Source: Diplosphaera chodatii (Eukaryota; Chlorophyta; Trebouxiophyceae; Prasiolales; Stichococcaceae). Taken from it: a stretch of DNA of 64,000 nt. Of this stretch, positions 34,313-46,576 are shown piece by piece. The stretch lies in NCBI GenBank assembly GCA_032358165.1, contig JAALGY010000015.1:1364001-1428000 (forward strand), written 5' to 3'. The notes beneath the pieces were generated by a model. It was not told where the DNA came from and did not search any database. It saw only the letters and a program-made list of their open reading frames with translations. A program made the position numbers and the translations under genes. Position 1 is the stretch's first letter; every line of letters starts with the position of its first letter.

Positions 34313-35652
34313 TCAGTCAGCCCCTCGAAAGGTCCAGTGCACGCCACGGCAAGCTGTTTCGTCTAGCTGCCACATGCCCCAGTCGCCGTCTTCCTCCTGC
34401 TCTCTCCATGTCATCGCGTAGCCGCAGTGCTGCACATCGTACACGATCACATGCGGCATGATCCTACTGACCGCCCGCCCCACCGCCTGTTCGGTGGCAT
34501 ATTCCTGATTTGATGATTTATCGTGATCTGTCATCGAGAGCAAAGGCCACACTGTTGACACAGTACCTGGCCGTTGCAACATTCAGTGTGGCATTTGCTC
34601 ACCTCCCCGTGGCTGACCACCAGGATGTTCTCGCCTGGAAAGCGATCTGCAATGGCCTGCAGTGCAACGGTCATCAGTCAGTCTCGGTGGCTTTGCTCAT
34701 GTTGAGTCTACTGATGCAAGGCTCATGACCGCCATCCAGCGTACGCACCTCGAACGCATGCGTATAGCGCACGTGCGCCTGCTCGGCGGTCTCTGGGAAC
34801 GGCGGGAAGCTGGTGTTTGCCACTGTCACTTGCGCAGCGGCTGCAGCGAAAAGGGGTCAGTGTGACAACGGCCGCTGCAATGCATTAACGTGGTATGATT
34901 GCACAGACCCCGCTATGAGACAACTGAACTGCCAGCAAGGTACCTTCCTCGCCGACCACCCGGGCAAGCGCGGCGCGCAGGTTGCTCTGACCCCACATCC
35001 AGTCCTTGGCAAGGCCCACTGGCGGCTCCAGCTGGGACCCTACTAACGTCTTTGGGCTAAGCACCTGCAATAGTCAAAACGATCGACATTTTATGAAAGC
35101 TAGCTCGGCTTTGGTGAAGATCACTGGCAGTTTCATGGCGCCAATGACAGCGACAACAGCATCACACCACGTCCCTCGTTGCGGACAATGGCAGGAGGAC
35201 TTGCCTCGCAGACCTCCGAGTCAATTTGCCAGCTGGAGTAGGGCAGCTGCAGCTGCACACTGAGCTGCTTTGCAGTTTCAAGACACCGCTGGAACGGCGA
35301 GATCACGAGTCGTGTGAATCCCAGAGGCGCCAGCTGCTCACCGACCATGCCCACCTGAGAACGAAGGTGTGGACAGTGAAAGGGGGCCGGGACACGGCCA
35401 TGTGGAGCATCCTGGCCCACTGTGGCCATGCTGCGGCGTACCTAGCAACCCCGCCCGTGCAGGTCATGCGGAGGCGGTGCTGCACGGCAGCTGTGTTGGG
35501 AAGGCATCCGATCAGCAGAGCTGACGCACCGCAACAAGGCCGTCGGCCCAGAGAGGCGGATCCCAGGGTCTGTCCGCTGTGGTGCGCCAGAACGTCTCCA
35601 CTTCGTCGAGGCGCTTACCATGGCGTATCACTGCCAGAAGCTGTCGCCCCAT
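34313..35652 (-). CDS. Histidine phosphatase superfamily protein (phosphoglycerate mutase-like)
   Basis: Small RHG-type phosphatase related to plant phosphoglycerate-mutase-family and UBASH3-like proteins; the substrate is unknown. The ATG at 35652 gives MGRQLLAVIRHGKRLDEVE, with the catalytic His in the R-H-G motif. Exon 2 has MVGEQLAPLGFTRLVISPFQ and RCLETAKQL (the S-P-x-x-R-x-x-E-T phosphate-binding element), then the junction EVCE-VLSPKTLVGSQLEPPVG. Next come TAEQAHVRYTHAFEAIADRF, ENILVVSHGE (second catalytic His) and EYATEQAVGRAVSR. The intron 35204-35065 needs a GC donor (GCAAGT) to keep phase. The tail ends GMWQLDETACRGVHWTFRGAD. No signal or membrane segment, so a soluble enzyme is expected. 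Confidence 0.8.
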
Positions 35653-36021
35653 GGGCAAGGTGACCGGCTTCCAGCACCTTTGCTAGCCCCTCATGTTGTA
35701 AGTCACACTTAGAAGCAGCACGCAGGCGTGCACAGCAAGGCGTGTTTACAGCGACTCCAGCAACACAACCGGCAAACAAATGTCAGCTCGGCGTCACGCG
35801 CAATGCGCACATGCTCAAATTCCGATATGATATGTGCGCGAAGTGCTGCTGCAAGGTGGATGAGCGTGTATGTGACAAGGGAATGAGTGGCACGAGTGGC
35901 ACGAGGCTTGGATCGATCGTCGCCTTCTTGCTTCCGGCCAGCTCCTCTTACATTGCAGCCACTGCGTCGATACCATCAAAAGTTTGTTGTCGCATATCAC
36001 ACAGCCGAAAAGTGCATCAAC
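35653..36021. promoter_or_regulatory. Divergent promoter region, histidine phosphatase and GrpE
   Basis: 369 bp between divergent start codons; no supported coding sequence. Confidence 0.35.
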
Positions 36022-37519
36022 ATGCTCCGCCGAGCTGGCATGGTGGCCGGCCGCCAAGCATGTTCCATCCTTCAGGCTGATGTCGCTGCTCGGGCACCAT
36101 CTCTGATGAAGCATTCGGTGAGTGTTCGGCGTGCAGTACCAATGCTTTACAGCTGTACGTCGTGAGATGCTGTGCGCACGGCAGGTGCTGCTTTCTGTGC
36201 TTGACACATGCGCATGAGCGCATACATGCATGCGGTGAGCAGGAGCTGGTGGGCATGTGTGGGCCACGTTCCGAGGTATGCTCCGGGCTTCAGTCGCTGC
36301 AGCAATGGTTCTCGTCGTCAACCCCGCACGCTGCCAAGGGCAGCCATGCCGACGACCAGGCGCAGCCCGAGAATGGCGGCAACAGCACGCAGGCGCCACC
36401 AGGGCAACAGCAAACGCAGTCTGCAGCTGCCAGCGGCGCGGAACAGTCTGCCAACGGTGCCGCCGCACCGCAGGGGCAGCCCACCGTCGAGGGCCTGCAG
36501 GCAGAACTGCACACGCAGCGAGAAGCATCTGAGGGCCATGCGGCTGAGGTTCGCATGCAAGCAGCTGGAATGATGAAGTCGACATCTGCAGGCAGTGTCT
36601 AGACCTGCTGCATCACGGCCTGCAATGCAGATGCATGCTGCAGCATGACGAGCGCACGTGCTCAGGTGGTGTGCACGCCTGCAGGCGGCAGACATGAAGG
36701 ACAGGCTGCTGCGGGCACTTGCAGAAATGGAGAATCTGCGCGAGCGGTCAGCACGCCAGATAGAGTCCAACAAGCAGTATGCTGTACAGGTGCACTTGCA
36801 CGGTCGGTTGGAGGATGCTTCGCATGCCGTGTTCCTGTTCCTGATCACGGTGGGCTGAACGGTCCTTCGTAACCAGGATGCAAGCGCCAACATTGCACTC
36901 AGTGTAATCACTGCAGGGCTTTGCCAAGAGCCTGCTGGATGTGGCGGACAATCTGGAGCGTGCAGCAGGGGCAGTGCCAGCTGATGCGCTGCAGCAGGAT
37001 AGCAAGCTGCCCGCGCCGGAGGTTGCCAAGCACCTGCGCACGCTGCTCCAGGGCGTGCAGATGACGGACAACCAGCTGACAGCAGTACGTCTTCCACTCC
37101 CAGTGTAAACAATGCTGCATTCAAAGCAGGTGCCGCCAGAGCCAATGGAAAGGCGTACTCAATGGCACTCTTTTGCTATGGCACTGCTTTCCAATGCATG
37201 CAGGCTCTGAAGCAGCATGGTATCGAGAAGTTTGTGCCACTTGGCGAAGACTTCGACCCAAACATGCACACAGCCCTTTTCGAGCTACCTGACCCCAGCA
37301 AGCAGCCTGGCACCGTTGGTGCTGTGACCAAGGTAGGTGACCCGCATCAAAGATCATGGGATGTGCTCGGTACGACAGCTTTGTTGTGCAGACGACCCTG
37401 GCTTCCACTGAGTTCGCACTGTTGTGATTCTGCAGAACGGTTACATGCTGAACGGCCGGCTGATCAGGCCAGCTGAGGTGGGCGTCGTGCGTGCCCCGCC
37501 ACAGCAGCAGCAGTCATAG
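36022..37519 (+). CDS. MGE1: GrpE/Mge1 nucleotide exchange factor, mitochondrial
   Basis: Co-chaperone that releases ADP from mitochondrial Hsp70. Exon 1 (36022-36117) encodes an Arg/Ala-rich presequence (MLRRAGMVAGRQACSILQAD). Exon 2 adds SLQQWFSSSTP and a Gln/Ala-rich linker. The GrpE domain starts with MKDRLLRALAEMENLRERSA and RQIESNKQYAVQ (long coiled-coil helix), continues with GFAKSLLDVADNLERAAGAV, LRTLLQGVQMTDNQL, ALKQHGIEKFVPLGEDFDPN, MHTALFELPDPSKQPGTVGA and NGYMLNGRLIRPAEVGVVRA, matching the family through its beta domain. The tail is short and Gln-rich, stop TAG at 37517-37519. Presequence and the lack of a plastid-type extension favour mitochondria, though plastid targeting is not excluded. 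The LSM1 stop is 225 bp away on the other strand. Confidence 0.92.
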
Positions 37520-37744
37520 TAGTTGCTTTCGAGGGGGGCAGCCGTCAACAGGCTGCAGCAGGAGCAATGCCCAGCATGTGCATGCGTCGTGCCTCAGCCT
37601 GCTAGCTGAGCTGGTGGCACCTGTTGGATGTGTTATCTGTTGCTGCTGAGGTGTCGTGCTCGTGCGGCGTGTTGTGAACTGCAACGGCTCATTCCGGCGT
37701 GTTCAGACGTGCTTTATGCGCATGCTGCCTGGCAGCCGCGTGGC

Positions 37745-38384
37745 TCAATCAAACTCAAGGAAGTCAAAGCGTGTTGCCATGGACTTCTTCATCTGCTCCT
37801 GTTCTCGCTCTGCCTTCTTGGCCTGCTTGATGGCATCCTCAGATACCAGCTGCAGCGCTGCCGGTGGGTCCTTCGACTCATCGACCTCCCCAAGCAGCAC
37901 CACATTCTCACCACGCACAATGTACAGCCCCAGCGGCACTTCTGCGTACTGCGTGCCCACTATGATTCGCTCCACAGTGTCCTCCATGACCAGGTTGGCG
38001 AACTGGTCGAACGACCTACGGGATCCACTGTTAGTCAGGTGCTGTGACAGTCTCGCGCACATCAGGTCAAATGGGCCTACAGAGCAGGCAACCACTTGGC
38101 CGGATTACATGATGTCACTGCCGTTGTGTCTACTGCTGATGTGTAACTCCGACTCTGAGCACCTGAGCGTTCCCAGTATCTTTCTGCCATCCCGCAGCTG
38201 CACCAGCAGGCGACGGTCCAGCTCCTCCACCAGTGCTGTGCCTGCAACCAGTCCTGAGCTTCTGACGTGGGCTTCAGGTGTATCTACGCACATCCCATAT
38301 CAGTCGTGATGCGATCAGTGCGCATGCACTATGCTTACAATCGCCACACTGCTCACCTGGCGGAGGAGCCTCAGGTATGTTCAT
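37745..38384 (-). CDS. LSM1: LSM1, subunit of the cytoplasmic Lsm1-7 mRNA decay complex
   Basis: Sm-fold protein that marks deadenylated mRNA for decapping in the Lsm1-7 ring. Exon 1 (38384-38357) encodes MNIPEAPPP; exon 2 gives GTALVEELDRRLLVQLRDGR and KILGTLR (Sm1 motif); exon 3 gives SFDQFANLVMEDTVERIIVG, VPLGLYIVRGENVVLLGEVD (Sm2 motif I-R-G-x-N) and the LSM1-specific helical tail LVSEDAIKQAKKAEREQEQM ending MATRFDFLEFD. LSM1 rather than LSM8 is indicated by the long C-terminal helix and the final F-L-x-F-D. All introns here are GT-AG. The gene is divergent from the SOUL gene. Confidence 0.94.
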
Positions 38385-38827
38385 GAATCCTCCACTCAGG
38401 CCGATGTTTTGTGACCCCAAGTTGCAATGAGAAGGAGCTACAGCAGTGAGTTAAGGTACTGCCCAGAATATACACTCTGAGGCGCACGGAAATTACGGTC
38501 AAGTGCGGCAACGGCTGTGGGGCATGTCGACATCAGCAAGCGCTATCGGGCAACGACGTGCTTTCCGCATGACATAGCATTTGAGAGGCTGTGCTGATGT
38601 CACACGAGGCAGACGGGGATGTGCAAGACAACAACAGACAACAAGCATTGCATGGGGAGTGTGCCCAACCCTTTAGCTGCAGGGCGGCCTGCACTAGCTA
38701 TTTACGTAACCAGCTTCGCCGTGCTTCGATGCCGCTCAAGATGCTGCGAGCAGGCGTCGATGGCATGTCGAATAATTGGCAGAAGAGGGGTTGTCACATC
38801 TGTTCTTTACGAGGGACAAGAAACACC
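38385..38827. promoter_or_regulatory. Divergent promoter region, LSM1 and SOUL gene
   Basis: 443 bp between divergent start codons; no supported coding sequence. Confidence 0.35.
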
Positions 38828-40624
38828 ATGCAGAAGCCGCAAGCGGCTGCGATGATTCTGGTCTTGGGGGTAGCCCTGCTGTCCCTGCAACTTGCAGCGG
38901 CTGTGCCAAGCATCCGTGTGCAGGAGCACTTGAGCGTCAAGACGTTTGACAAGCCCTGGTGAGCAGCGCTGCATGGTCACACACACCACCTGCATTGATA
39001 TAATAATAAGGTGCATGAGCCCATCACTGCAGACACACACCGTGTACATTGTTCATGTGCACGTTCAACAACGTCTTGGAACCCCGCAGGTTTTATCATG
39101 ACCTTGAAGGTCCTGAGTTCAAGGTGAAGACTGTGCTTAGATGTTGCTATGCGCATGCCATGGAATCATGCCTTGCCAGCTTGTCGCTCAGCACCTTACC
39201 TTACCTCAGGTGCTCAATCGCACAGAGAACTATGAGGAGCGTCACTACAGCAAAGGTTGGGGCCTGCAGCATATTGGTCGTAGGACCCGCCTGTGGATTG
39301 CTTATCTCAAAGCGGACACCGTCTTGGTGTGTGCCGTTCATCCGCATGTGGATGTGGCTTGTTCAAGCGGAAATCGTCTTGATGTGCTATATACAGGAAA
39401 GTGGGCGAGCACCAACGTCAACTCCATCCTCTACAGCAGTGCCGTTATGACAGGCTTTAAGGTCAATCCGGAGTGGTTTGACCTCGCTTCAAGCTGACTG
39501 TGCATCCAATCATGACATGACGCTGACGCTGCTTGGTGCTTGCAGAGGCTCTTCGGGTACATCCAGGGGCACAATGAGGCCAATGTTACCATTCCAATGA
39601 CGGTGCCTGTCAGAGTCAAGATCACACCTGGCGAGGTGTGGCCCATGCTGCTGCAACATCGTACGGTACAGTTGCTGACAACAGACGTCGTGAGTCTTCA
39701 CAATCAATACCCACAACAATTGGCTCATGCCATCGTGCAGGGAGTCTTCTGCCAGAACACCTTCAGGGTGTCGTTCTACGTGCCAAAGTGGAAATGGTAA
39801 GACACAGAACGTCTCACTGGGCTGCCAGCATCATGTGTTGCACTCAGTCTGCACCTGATGGCTTGATGTCAACACGGTTATGCTCGATGCTCTGCTGTGC
39901 AGGGATGACATTCCAAAGCCCAACGACCCCAAGGTCTGTCTGCATTATGCGTTCTCCTACAGGGACACGATGAAGTGTCCACAGTTTTGTCTTGTGGACA
40001 TCACATGGCAAATGAATTGTCTGCCGAATGCGGTTCGTTGTGCTTCTTGCCGGCCTGACTCTGCTCACTCACTGAACTTTTAGGTCTTCATCGAGACCAC
40101 CAGCGATGAGACCTTCTATGTCAGCTCGGTGAGGATGCCATCACTGCATAGCAGTAGCTGCACATCCACGCAGTTCATGTCTGTTTTCCACCCGTTCCCG
40201 CGTGTTTGGTGCAGTACAGCGGGTTTTCGATTGATCCAATCCTCCTGGTGAAAGCAAAGAGCTTCGTGAGTCTGCTGTCAGAGGAGGGCAAGCCCATCAA
40301 CGCAAAAGACTTTTATTCGGCTGGCTATGGTGAACCTTGCTCAGTGCCTGTGCGGCACGGTCATGCTGTTTGATGCTGATGGTTGCATTGGAACTCAGCC
40401 TTGGCATGAGACTGACGTGCTTGCTTTCCATGCTCAAAGATCCGCCCTTCCGCCTGACGGGCCGGTAGGTTTCGTCGATGTGGAGGCCTGGTGCCTGCCT
40501 GCATTTTTGCTGTCATGGTTGCACAGGTGCACTTGTCACATCTGAAGTGCACCGACATCTTTGCAGGCACAATGAAATTTGGGTTGAGAAGGAGGACGAA
40601 GACAGCAACAAGGCCGCACATTGA
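38828..40624 (+). CDS. SOUL-family haem-binding protein with signal peptide
   Basis: SOUL/HEBP-type beta-barrel protein expected to bind haem or related tetrapyrroles. The ATG at 38828 starts a clear secretory signal (MILVLGVALLSLQLAAAVPS), so the protein enters the ER or a vacuole-like compartment. Nine or ten short exons join in frame: FYHDLEGPEFK, VLNRTENYEERHYSKGKW, NSILYSSAVMTGFKRLFGYI, QGHNEANVTIPMTVPVRVKI (the family's I-P-M-T-x-P-V), NTFRVSFYVPKWKW, DDIPKPNDPK, VFIETTSDETFYVSSYSGFS, LLVKAKSFVSLLSEEG and DPPFRLTGRHNEIWVEKEDE. The motif order matches the full SOUL domain. The end KAAH is followed by TGA at 40622-40624. One sequon (N-V-T) suits a secreted protein. Ligand is inferred from the family only. 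Confidence 0.88.
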
Positions 40625-40751
40625 CAGTTTGCAGCCTACAGGCACATTGCACCACATCCTCAGTGCAATGTGGTGCAGCTGGGTGTGCTGGTCTCTGCTG
40701 CTGCTGTTGTATCAATGCCAGCTTGGCGCGACTCTGTGCCTGTGTCGGAAT

Positions 40752-40756
40752 AGTTA
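40752..40756 (-). terminator. TGTAA poly(A)-like motif, KAE1 gene
   Basis: Reads TGTAA on the minus strand, about 85 nt downstream of the KAE1 stop, in the gap before the convergent SOUL gene. Confidence 0.35.
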
Positions 40757-40841
40757 CATGTAGGTAGTCAGTCTTGAGCATTACGGCGTCATGTCAGGAC
40801 AACCCTGTCTGCATCAGAGTGGTTTCCACTGCATCTGACTG

Positions 40842-42539
40842 TTATTGTTCTCGCCATGTTATCAAGACATCGTCTGTTCGGAACCGCTGTGTGCAATCTG
40901 CCTCTTCCAGCGGCGTCAGGCTGCCCTGCTGGAATGCCAGCAGCCCTGGCCATGCAATCATGGCGCCATTGTCAATGCAGTATCGGTCGTCTGTGGCATA
41001 CAGCTTGCCACCTCGCTCCTGCGTCATGACCCGCATCATCTGCTGCAGCCGCAGGTTGCAGCCAACACCTCCCACAATCAGCACGTCCTTGCAGTTGACA
41101 TGTGCCATGGCACGCTCCGTGACCTCCACTAGCATCGCAAAAATCGTCTCCTGCAGGTAGCATGATCAGCCATAAGCATGCATAAGGCGACTGCACTCGC
41201 TCGCTATGATCATGAGATTGGTGCCCAGTCAGTGGCATGCACCAAGTGCTATCATCCTGCACTGCAGACCTGCAATGAGAAGCACAGGTCTGCAGGCGTT
41301 GCCTCTTTGCTGGCCAGAAGCTGTGCTGTGCTGGCCTCAATGAACGACAGGATGCCAGAGAATGACACATCCATGCCCTTCACTACGTATGGAAGGTCAA
41401 TGAACCTGTTGCCCTGCAGGACTGAAACCATGTTCGACCCAACGACCATGGCTGTCACGTCGCTTGGTAAGATGCTGCAATCTGGTACTGCGCACTGCAG
41501 GTCAGGCCGCCTACCTGCTTGGCTAGCTGCTCAATGTTGTAGCCAGGGCTGGGGTCGTTGGAAAGGTTCAGCACCCGCGCGAAGCGGTCTAGGCAATTGC
41601 CGACTGCCATGTCGATGGTCTCACCAAATATCTGGTAGCGCCTGTTCGAATATGCAATGACCTGCAGGTGCAAGCCATTGCTGACAAAATCGGACGACCC
41701 AGCGCTGTGGAACGATCAGAGATGCTACTATGGTCAGGGGTGCAACTACGGAAGCACTGACCTGTGTGTTGCCGCCAGAAACATACAAGACCACAGGGTC
41801 CTTGGCGCCTGTCACAACCCTGCCCATCTCGATGTGGCCAATGCAGTGGTTGACTGCTGCAATTGGCACCTGCCAGAGCTGCGACAGCATCCGGGCAACT
41901 ACTGCGCAAGTGACCAGCGGCCCACCCATGCCCGGCCCCTGCATCTGGCAACCTGGGGTCTTGGACGCCCAGCCCGCCATGACCATCAATATGCACACGC
42001 CACAGATGCTGCTTATCTCAGAAGGTGGATGTTATCAGACCCTAAATATGTGCATCTACCCCACCTTGGTGTATGCTATGCAATCAATACTCTCCGGTTT
42101 GAGAGCTGCATCGTCGAGCGCCTGCTGCACCAACTGTATGATGTGATCCTGCGCAAGTCGCATCAAAGCTAAAATCATACTCTGATTGGATCGCAGCAGA
42201 CTTGCAGCCCCTGGATTGACGGTCTCAATGTCCTATCAGCTGTGCGTATCCGCTTGTCCGAGAACCCACGGCTGTCACCTGATGGTGTACGGCTGTTTCA
42301 TTTGGAAGGAACCCCTGCCCTGGCGGCGTGATGTACCTGGGAGGCCATCCGATATGTTAGCGGTATGTTGTGCCAGGTTGACATAGAGCTGGGGAGGCAT
42401 GCAAATTCGTGCATTGCGGTGACCCGACCGTCAGGACAACTTACGTGTGCCTCGGATTTGACAGCACCGTCCCGTCATCCCGCACAATGCCGACGCCAAC
42501 CTTGTTGGCTGAGCCTTCGATCCCCAGCACCAACACCAT
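40842..42539 (-). CDS. KAE1: KAE1/OSGEP, tRNA N6-threonylcarbamoyladenosine synthesis (KEOPS subunit)
   Basis: Catalytic subunit of KEOPS, which transfers threonylcarbamoyl to A37 of ANN-decoding tRNAs. The ATG at 42539 gives [19 protein letters not shown]. The order continues with [39 protein letters not shown] (metal-binding H-x3-H), [110 protein letters not shown] and [20 protein letters not shown]. The lack of a transit peptide and the ending [10 protein letters not shown] indicate the cytosolic KAE1 form, not the organellar Qri7/OSGEPL1 type. It is divergent from UGDH (398 bp). Confidence 0.94.
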
Positions 42540-42937
42540 GCTCAGACTTCCGAGCACCAAGGAATGCAGGAACGTGTGGTATGCTGTTGCATTCAGCGGG
42601 TCGAGTAGCTTGCCGCCTTATACAGCTGCGGACTGCGGCGGATGGTGGCTTGCTATTATCAATGGCGCTCACGGCAGCAAGCGAGGTGTACGAAGTCTTG
42701 CTGTACACCTGACGGGCGTTGCCTCCGCCGCCGTCAGCTGGCTGCTGCAACCGGCTGCACAGCTGCATATATGCACTTGGCATGTAGAAATGCACAAATA
42801 TAGCTGTCGTGCATCACGTGATGGGACTCGCGCTGGCGATTTCCCGACACGGACGGTGGGTTGACAGCAATTGGCTCTCACGCGGAGCATATTTGCAACT
42901 GCTCGTGCACCTTACAGCACGCGGTCTGCCTCACAAC
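42540..42937. promoter_or_regulatory. Divergent promoter region, KAE1 and UGDH
   Basis: 398 bp between divergent start codons; no supported coding sequence. Confidence 0.35.
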
Positions 42938-45900
42938 ATGGTGAAGATATGCTGCATCGGCGCAGGCTATGTTGGTGCGCCTTGCAACCCCCTAACGAGT
43001 CAGTGGGCGGTACTGATCTGTCGTCGTGCGTCAGTTCTGGGTGGCGGATCCAGCGCTGCCAATGCTTGCATATGCGCGCAACGGTCTCATGCATGTTCGC
43101 AGGTGGCCCGACCATGGCGATGATCGCCTTGAAGGCCCCAGACATCGAGGTGATCTCCCTCGATGTGCAGTTGCACGATGAGCTATCTCCTGTTCAAGCG
43201 GCATGTCAACCATGTGTACGTCTGACACATGCAGGTGGTAGTTGTTGACATCAACGAGGCGAGGGTCGCCGCTTGGAACAGCGACAGCCTCCCAATCTAC
43301 GAGCCTGGCCTCAAGGAAGTTGTCCAGGAGGCTCTGGGCCGCAACCTGTTTTTCAGCACTGATGTGAAGAAGCACTGCGCAGAGGCAGACATCATATTCG
43401 TCAGGTGAGCGTCAACTGCGCCTTTCGAGTTCGCATGGCCAAGCAATGCATGACCAATCACCCGCCTGAGGCTCTGCCAATCTTGAAGCCACTGAGCTGA
43501 AGGGCTGATGTGATCCGTGCAGCGTAAACACGCCTACAAAGACACGCGGTGTGGGTGCTGGCAAGGCTGCAGACCTGACCTACTGGTGCGTTCCACCAGC
43601 AGGCGTAGGTACATGCATGCTTTCACTGCTGTGCCCAGAAACATGGTAATCGATGCAAATTTCCCCGCTGAACCTGTGCCTGTCAACATGTGAGCAGGGA
43701 AGGTGCTGCGCGTATGATTGCATCGGTGTCGACCAGCAGCAAGATTGTGGTTGAGAAGTCCACGGTGCCGGTGAAGACGGCCGAGGCCATTGAGAAGGTG
43801 CGCCCGGTGGAGATTCTCTTGGCGAAACTCATCCTCAGCAACGTTAACCAAGTTATGACCTTTGTCGTCTCTGATACTGGGCAATGGCGCAACTCAAGGC
43901 TGTATCGTGCCACTCTTGCAGGTGCTGAGGAGGAACTGCGCGGACCAGAATGTACGGTTTGACATCCTTTCAAAGTGAGTTTCCACCCAGCGTCTGGGTG
44001 CACAAGCTGGAGCATGCATGTTGTCTAACAACTCCCATGATGGAGGTCTGGCCATGCAGACGATGGTGTGTGTCCTGCATGCCGCAGCCCCGAGTTCCTG
44101 GCAGAGGGCACAGCCGTTGCAGACCTGCAGAAGCCTGACCGGGTGCGACCCAGCTGCAAACCTGCTGGCCCCTCTCCCTGGACCCGACTCACCGCGTGCT
44201 GATGCGCCTTCATGTGTGCCATGGCCGTGGTCGAGCGGTGCAGCGCCATGACACCGTGCAGGAGCGGCAAGCTGTCGTGTCACCGTGCACAGGTGCTGAT
44301 CGGCGGCAAAGACACGCCGGAGGGCCGCAAGGCCATGGAGTCGCTGCAGGCGGTGTATGCACACTGGGTGCCCAAGGAGCGCATCCTGATGACCAACCTG
44401 TGGTCCGCGGAGCTCACCAAGCTCACTGCCAACGCGATGCTGGCGCAGCGGATCTCCTCCGTCAACTCCATCTCTGCGCTGTGCGAGATGACGGGCGCCG
44501 ACATCAGCCAGGTTAGACCCCTGTCCCTCCAGCCTGCTCCCGATCGGCAACCGTGTCCAGCTGCCTGTGAGACACCGACATCAGCCAGAACGCCGAACAG
44601 CAGCGGCAGCATCCACGATCAAGATCTGCATGATCTTGCACGGCTTGCCGTGACTATCACACAATGTGCAGCTGCTCGCGGATGAGCTGAGCTGTTTCCA
44701 GTTTGGGGCCAGCCTGCTGGGGTGATGGAGGCTTGCTGAGGACATGCTGGCCTGTGACTGCAGGTGTCTCATGCCATCGGGACTGACACCCGCATCGGCA
44801 GCAAGTTCCTGAATGCTTCTGTCGGCTTTGGAGGCAGCTGCTTCCAGAAGGACATTCTGAACCTGGTGTACATCTGTGAGACGCTGGGTCTGAAGATGGT
44901 CGCCGACTACTGGAACTCGGTAAGTTCTCGGAACCAGACATGCGCCCTGCACTTGGTTCGGCCTTCACAAATGCGTCATTGGTCATGAACAGCAGCTGCT
45001 CGTAATTATGTGCGTTGCGATTCCGGCCAACAGGTGGTTGAGATCAACGACTATCAGAAGCAGCGCTTTGTGGAGCGCATCATTGAGTCGATGTTCAATA
45101 CTATTTCTGGGAAGCGCCTCGCCGTTCTGGGCTTTGCCTTCAAGAAGGTGCCAACCTTAGTGTCGATGCTATCGTGCACACGTACCCGCAGGCTGGCTGT
45201 CTGCCTTGTCAGCCATGCACATCTCCTGCGGACCAGCTGAGCAGCTAAGTGTCGGCACAGACACTTTCATCAATATGGCAAGATGTGCGACACCGTGTGC
45301 AATGCTGCAGGACACCGGTGACACCCGTGAGACGCCGGCCATCGATGTGTGCAAGGGCCTCATTGGCGATGGCGGCCACCTGAACATCTACGACCCGCAG
45401 GTGTCCAAGAAGCAGATGCTGGCGGACCTCTCCACGCCCAAGTGAGTCGTCAAGCTGGCCTTTGTTACTGACGCATGACTCCCATGTGGTGTTGTCTTAG
45501 AGCTTGGTCAACAGCGTTGTGCTGCATCCACAGATTCGAGTGGGACCACCCAGCGTACAGGCATGCAACCACTACAGCGGTCGAGAAGCAGGCAAGGCGT
45601 CACTGGGCATTGCACAGCAGCATGGCTGCCTGCTAGGCAGCCGTGCCCTCTTGCTGCACCAAAGCTGTGCTGCGTCCGGACGAAGATCTACCGCCTGTGC
45701 TGTTGCAGGTGGAGACGTTCACAGACGCCTATGCAGCAGCCAAGGGCAGCCACGCGCTCTGTGTGCTCACCGAGTGGGACGAGTTCAAGGAGCTCGACTT
45801 CGAGAGGATCTACGCCGACATGGTGCGGTGCTGTTCATGTTGTGACTATGTTTGCAGGATGCAGGGGCCGGATTCATCCTCCTGCAAGCAGCCACAGTCG

Positions 45901-46115
45901 ATGCAGCAGATGCATCCATGAGCAGCGGCTTTGAGGCATATCAGGTCTCGTCCTGTGACATCCTGCTGACATCGTTGGGAGTGCTGCAGGTGAAGCCAGC
46001 ATTTGTGTTTGATGGCCGTAACATCCTGGACCACCAGAAGCTGCGCGACATGGGCTACATCGTGTATGCACTTGGAAAGCCGCTGGACCCCTTCCTCCAC
46101 AAGTCCATCATCTGA
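42938..46115 (+). CDS. UGDH: UDP-glucose 6-dehydrogenase
   Basis: Oxidises UDP-glucose to UDP-glucuronate with two NAD+, supplying cell-wall precursors. The ATG at 42938 starts [13 protein letters not shown] (Rossmann G-x-G-x-x-G), joined to [15 protein letters not shown]. Then [140 protein letters not shown] (catalytic Cys), [57 protein letters not shown] and [20 protein letters not shown]. About fourteen exons span 3.2 kb; those checked are GT-AG. The exon after FEWDHPAYR is least certain (donor about 45581). The stop is TGA at 46113-46115, with TGTAA 30 nt on. Confidence 0.96.
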
Positions 46116-46144
46116 GTATCTGCCGCCACAGCTCCTCCATAGTG

Positions 46145-46149
46145 TGTAA
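46145..46149 (+). terminator. TGTAA poly(A)-like motif, UGDH gene
   Basis: Located 30 nt after the UGDH stop on the same strand, the distance expected for a chlorophyte poly(A) signal with a short 3' UTR. Confidence 0.45.
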
Positions 46150-46241
46150 ACAGCAGGTGCAGCGGCCCGGCGCAAGCAGCGGCAGCACATTTTCAGTAGG
46201 CTGCAGGCGGCGAGCGCTCCAGGTGCATGCAACAGTCAACT

Positions 46242-46262
46242 GACTCGAGTCGAGTCGAGTCG
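46242..46262. repeat. Short GAGTC tandem repeat
   Basis: Four pentamer units of GACTC/GAGTC type in a row, partly palindromic (CTCGAG), downstream of UGDH. Too short to suggest a function. Confidence 0.7.
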
Positions 46263-46576
46263 GTGATGCCACCAGCTGCGCTGCCAGAGCAGCAAACAAC
46301 ATGGCACGGTTGTGACACTCCACAGTCTGCGGGTTTGCAAAACCCCAATGCATTGGTTTCTCGGATTGACAAGTCACATGCGCTGTCCGATAGCATATGA
46401 GGTGCAGTATTTGTTTTGTTTTGCAAGGTGTTCAGCATTGCGTCAAATTGCTGCCGGTTGTGACCTTTCCTCTACCTGATAACAATTCTGACGGCACACC
46501 AGACCAAGGTTCCACGGCCCTCCAGCAACCCTAGTGTTGCTGCCCACAACATGCCCACTTTCCAGGCCTGCTCGCG

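Larger units (their letters stand above)
46116..46576. other. Convergent intergenic region
   Basis: 461 bp between the UGDH stop (+) and the RPC7-like stop (-). It holds a TGTAA motif at 46145-46149 and a short GAGTC tandem repeat at 46242-46262. Confidence 0.45.
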
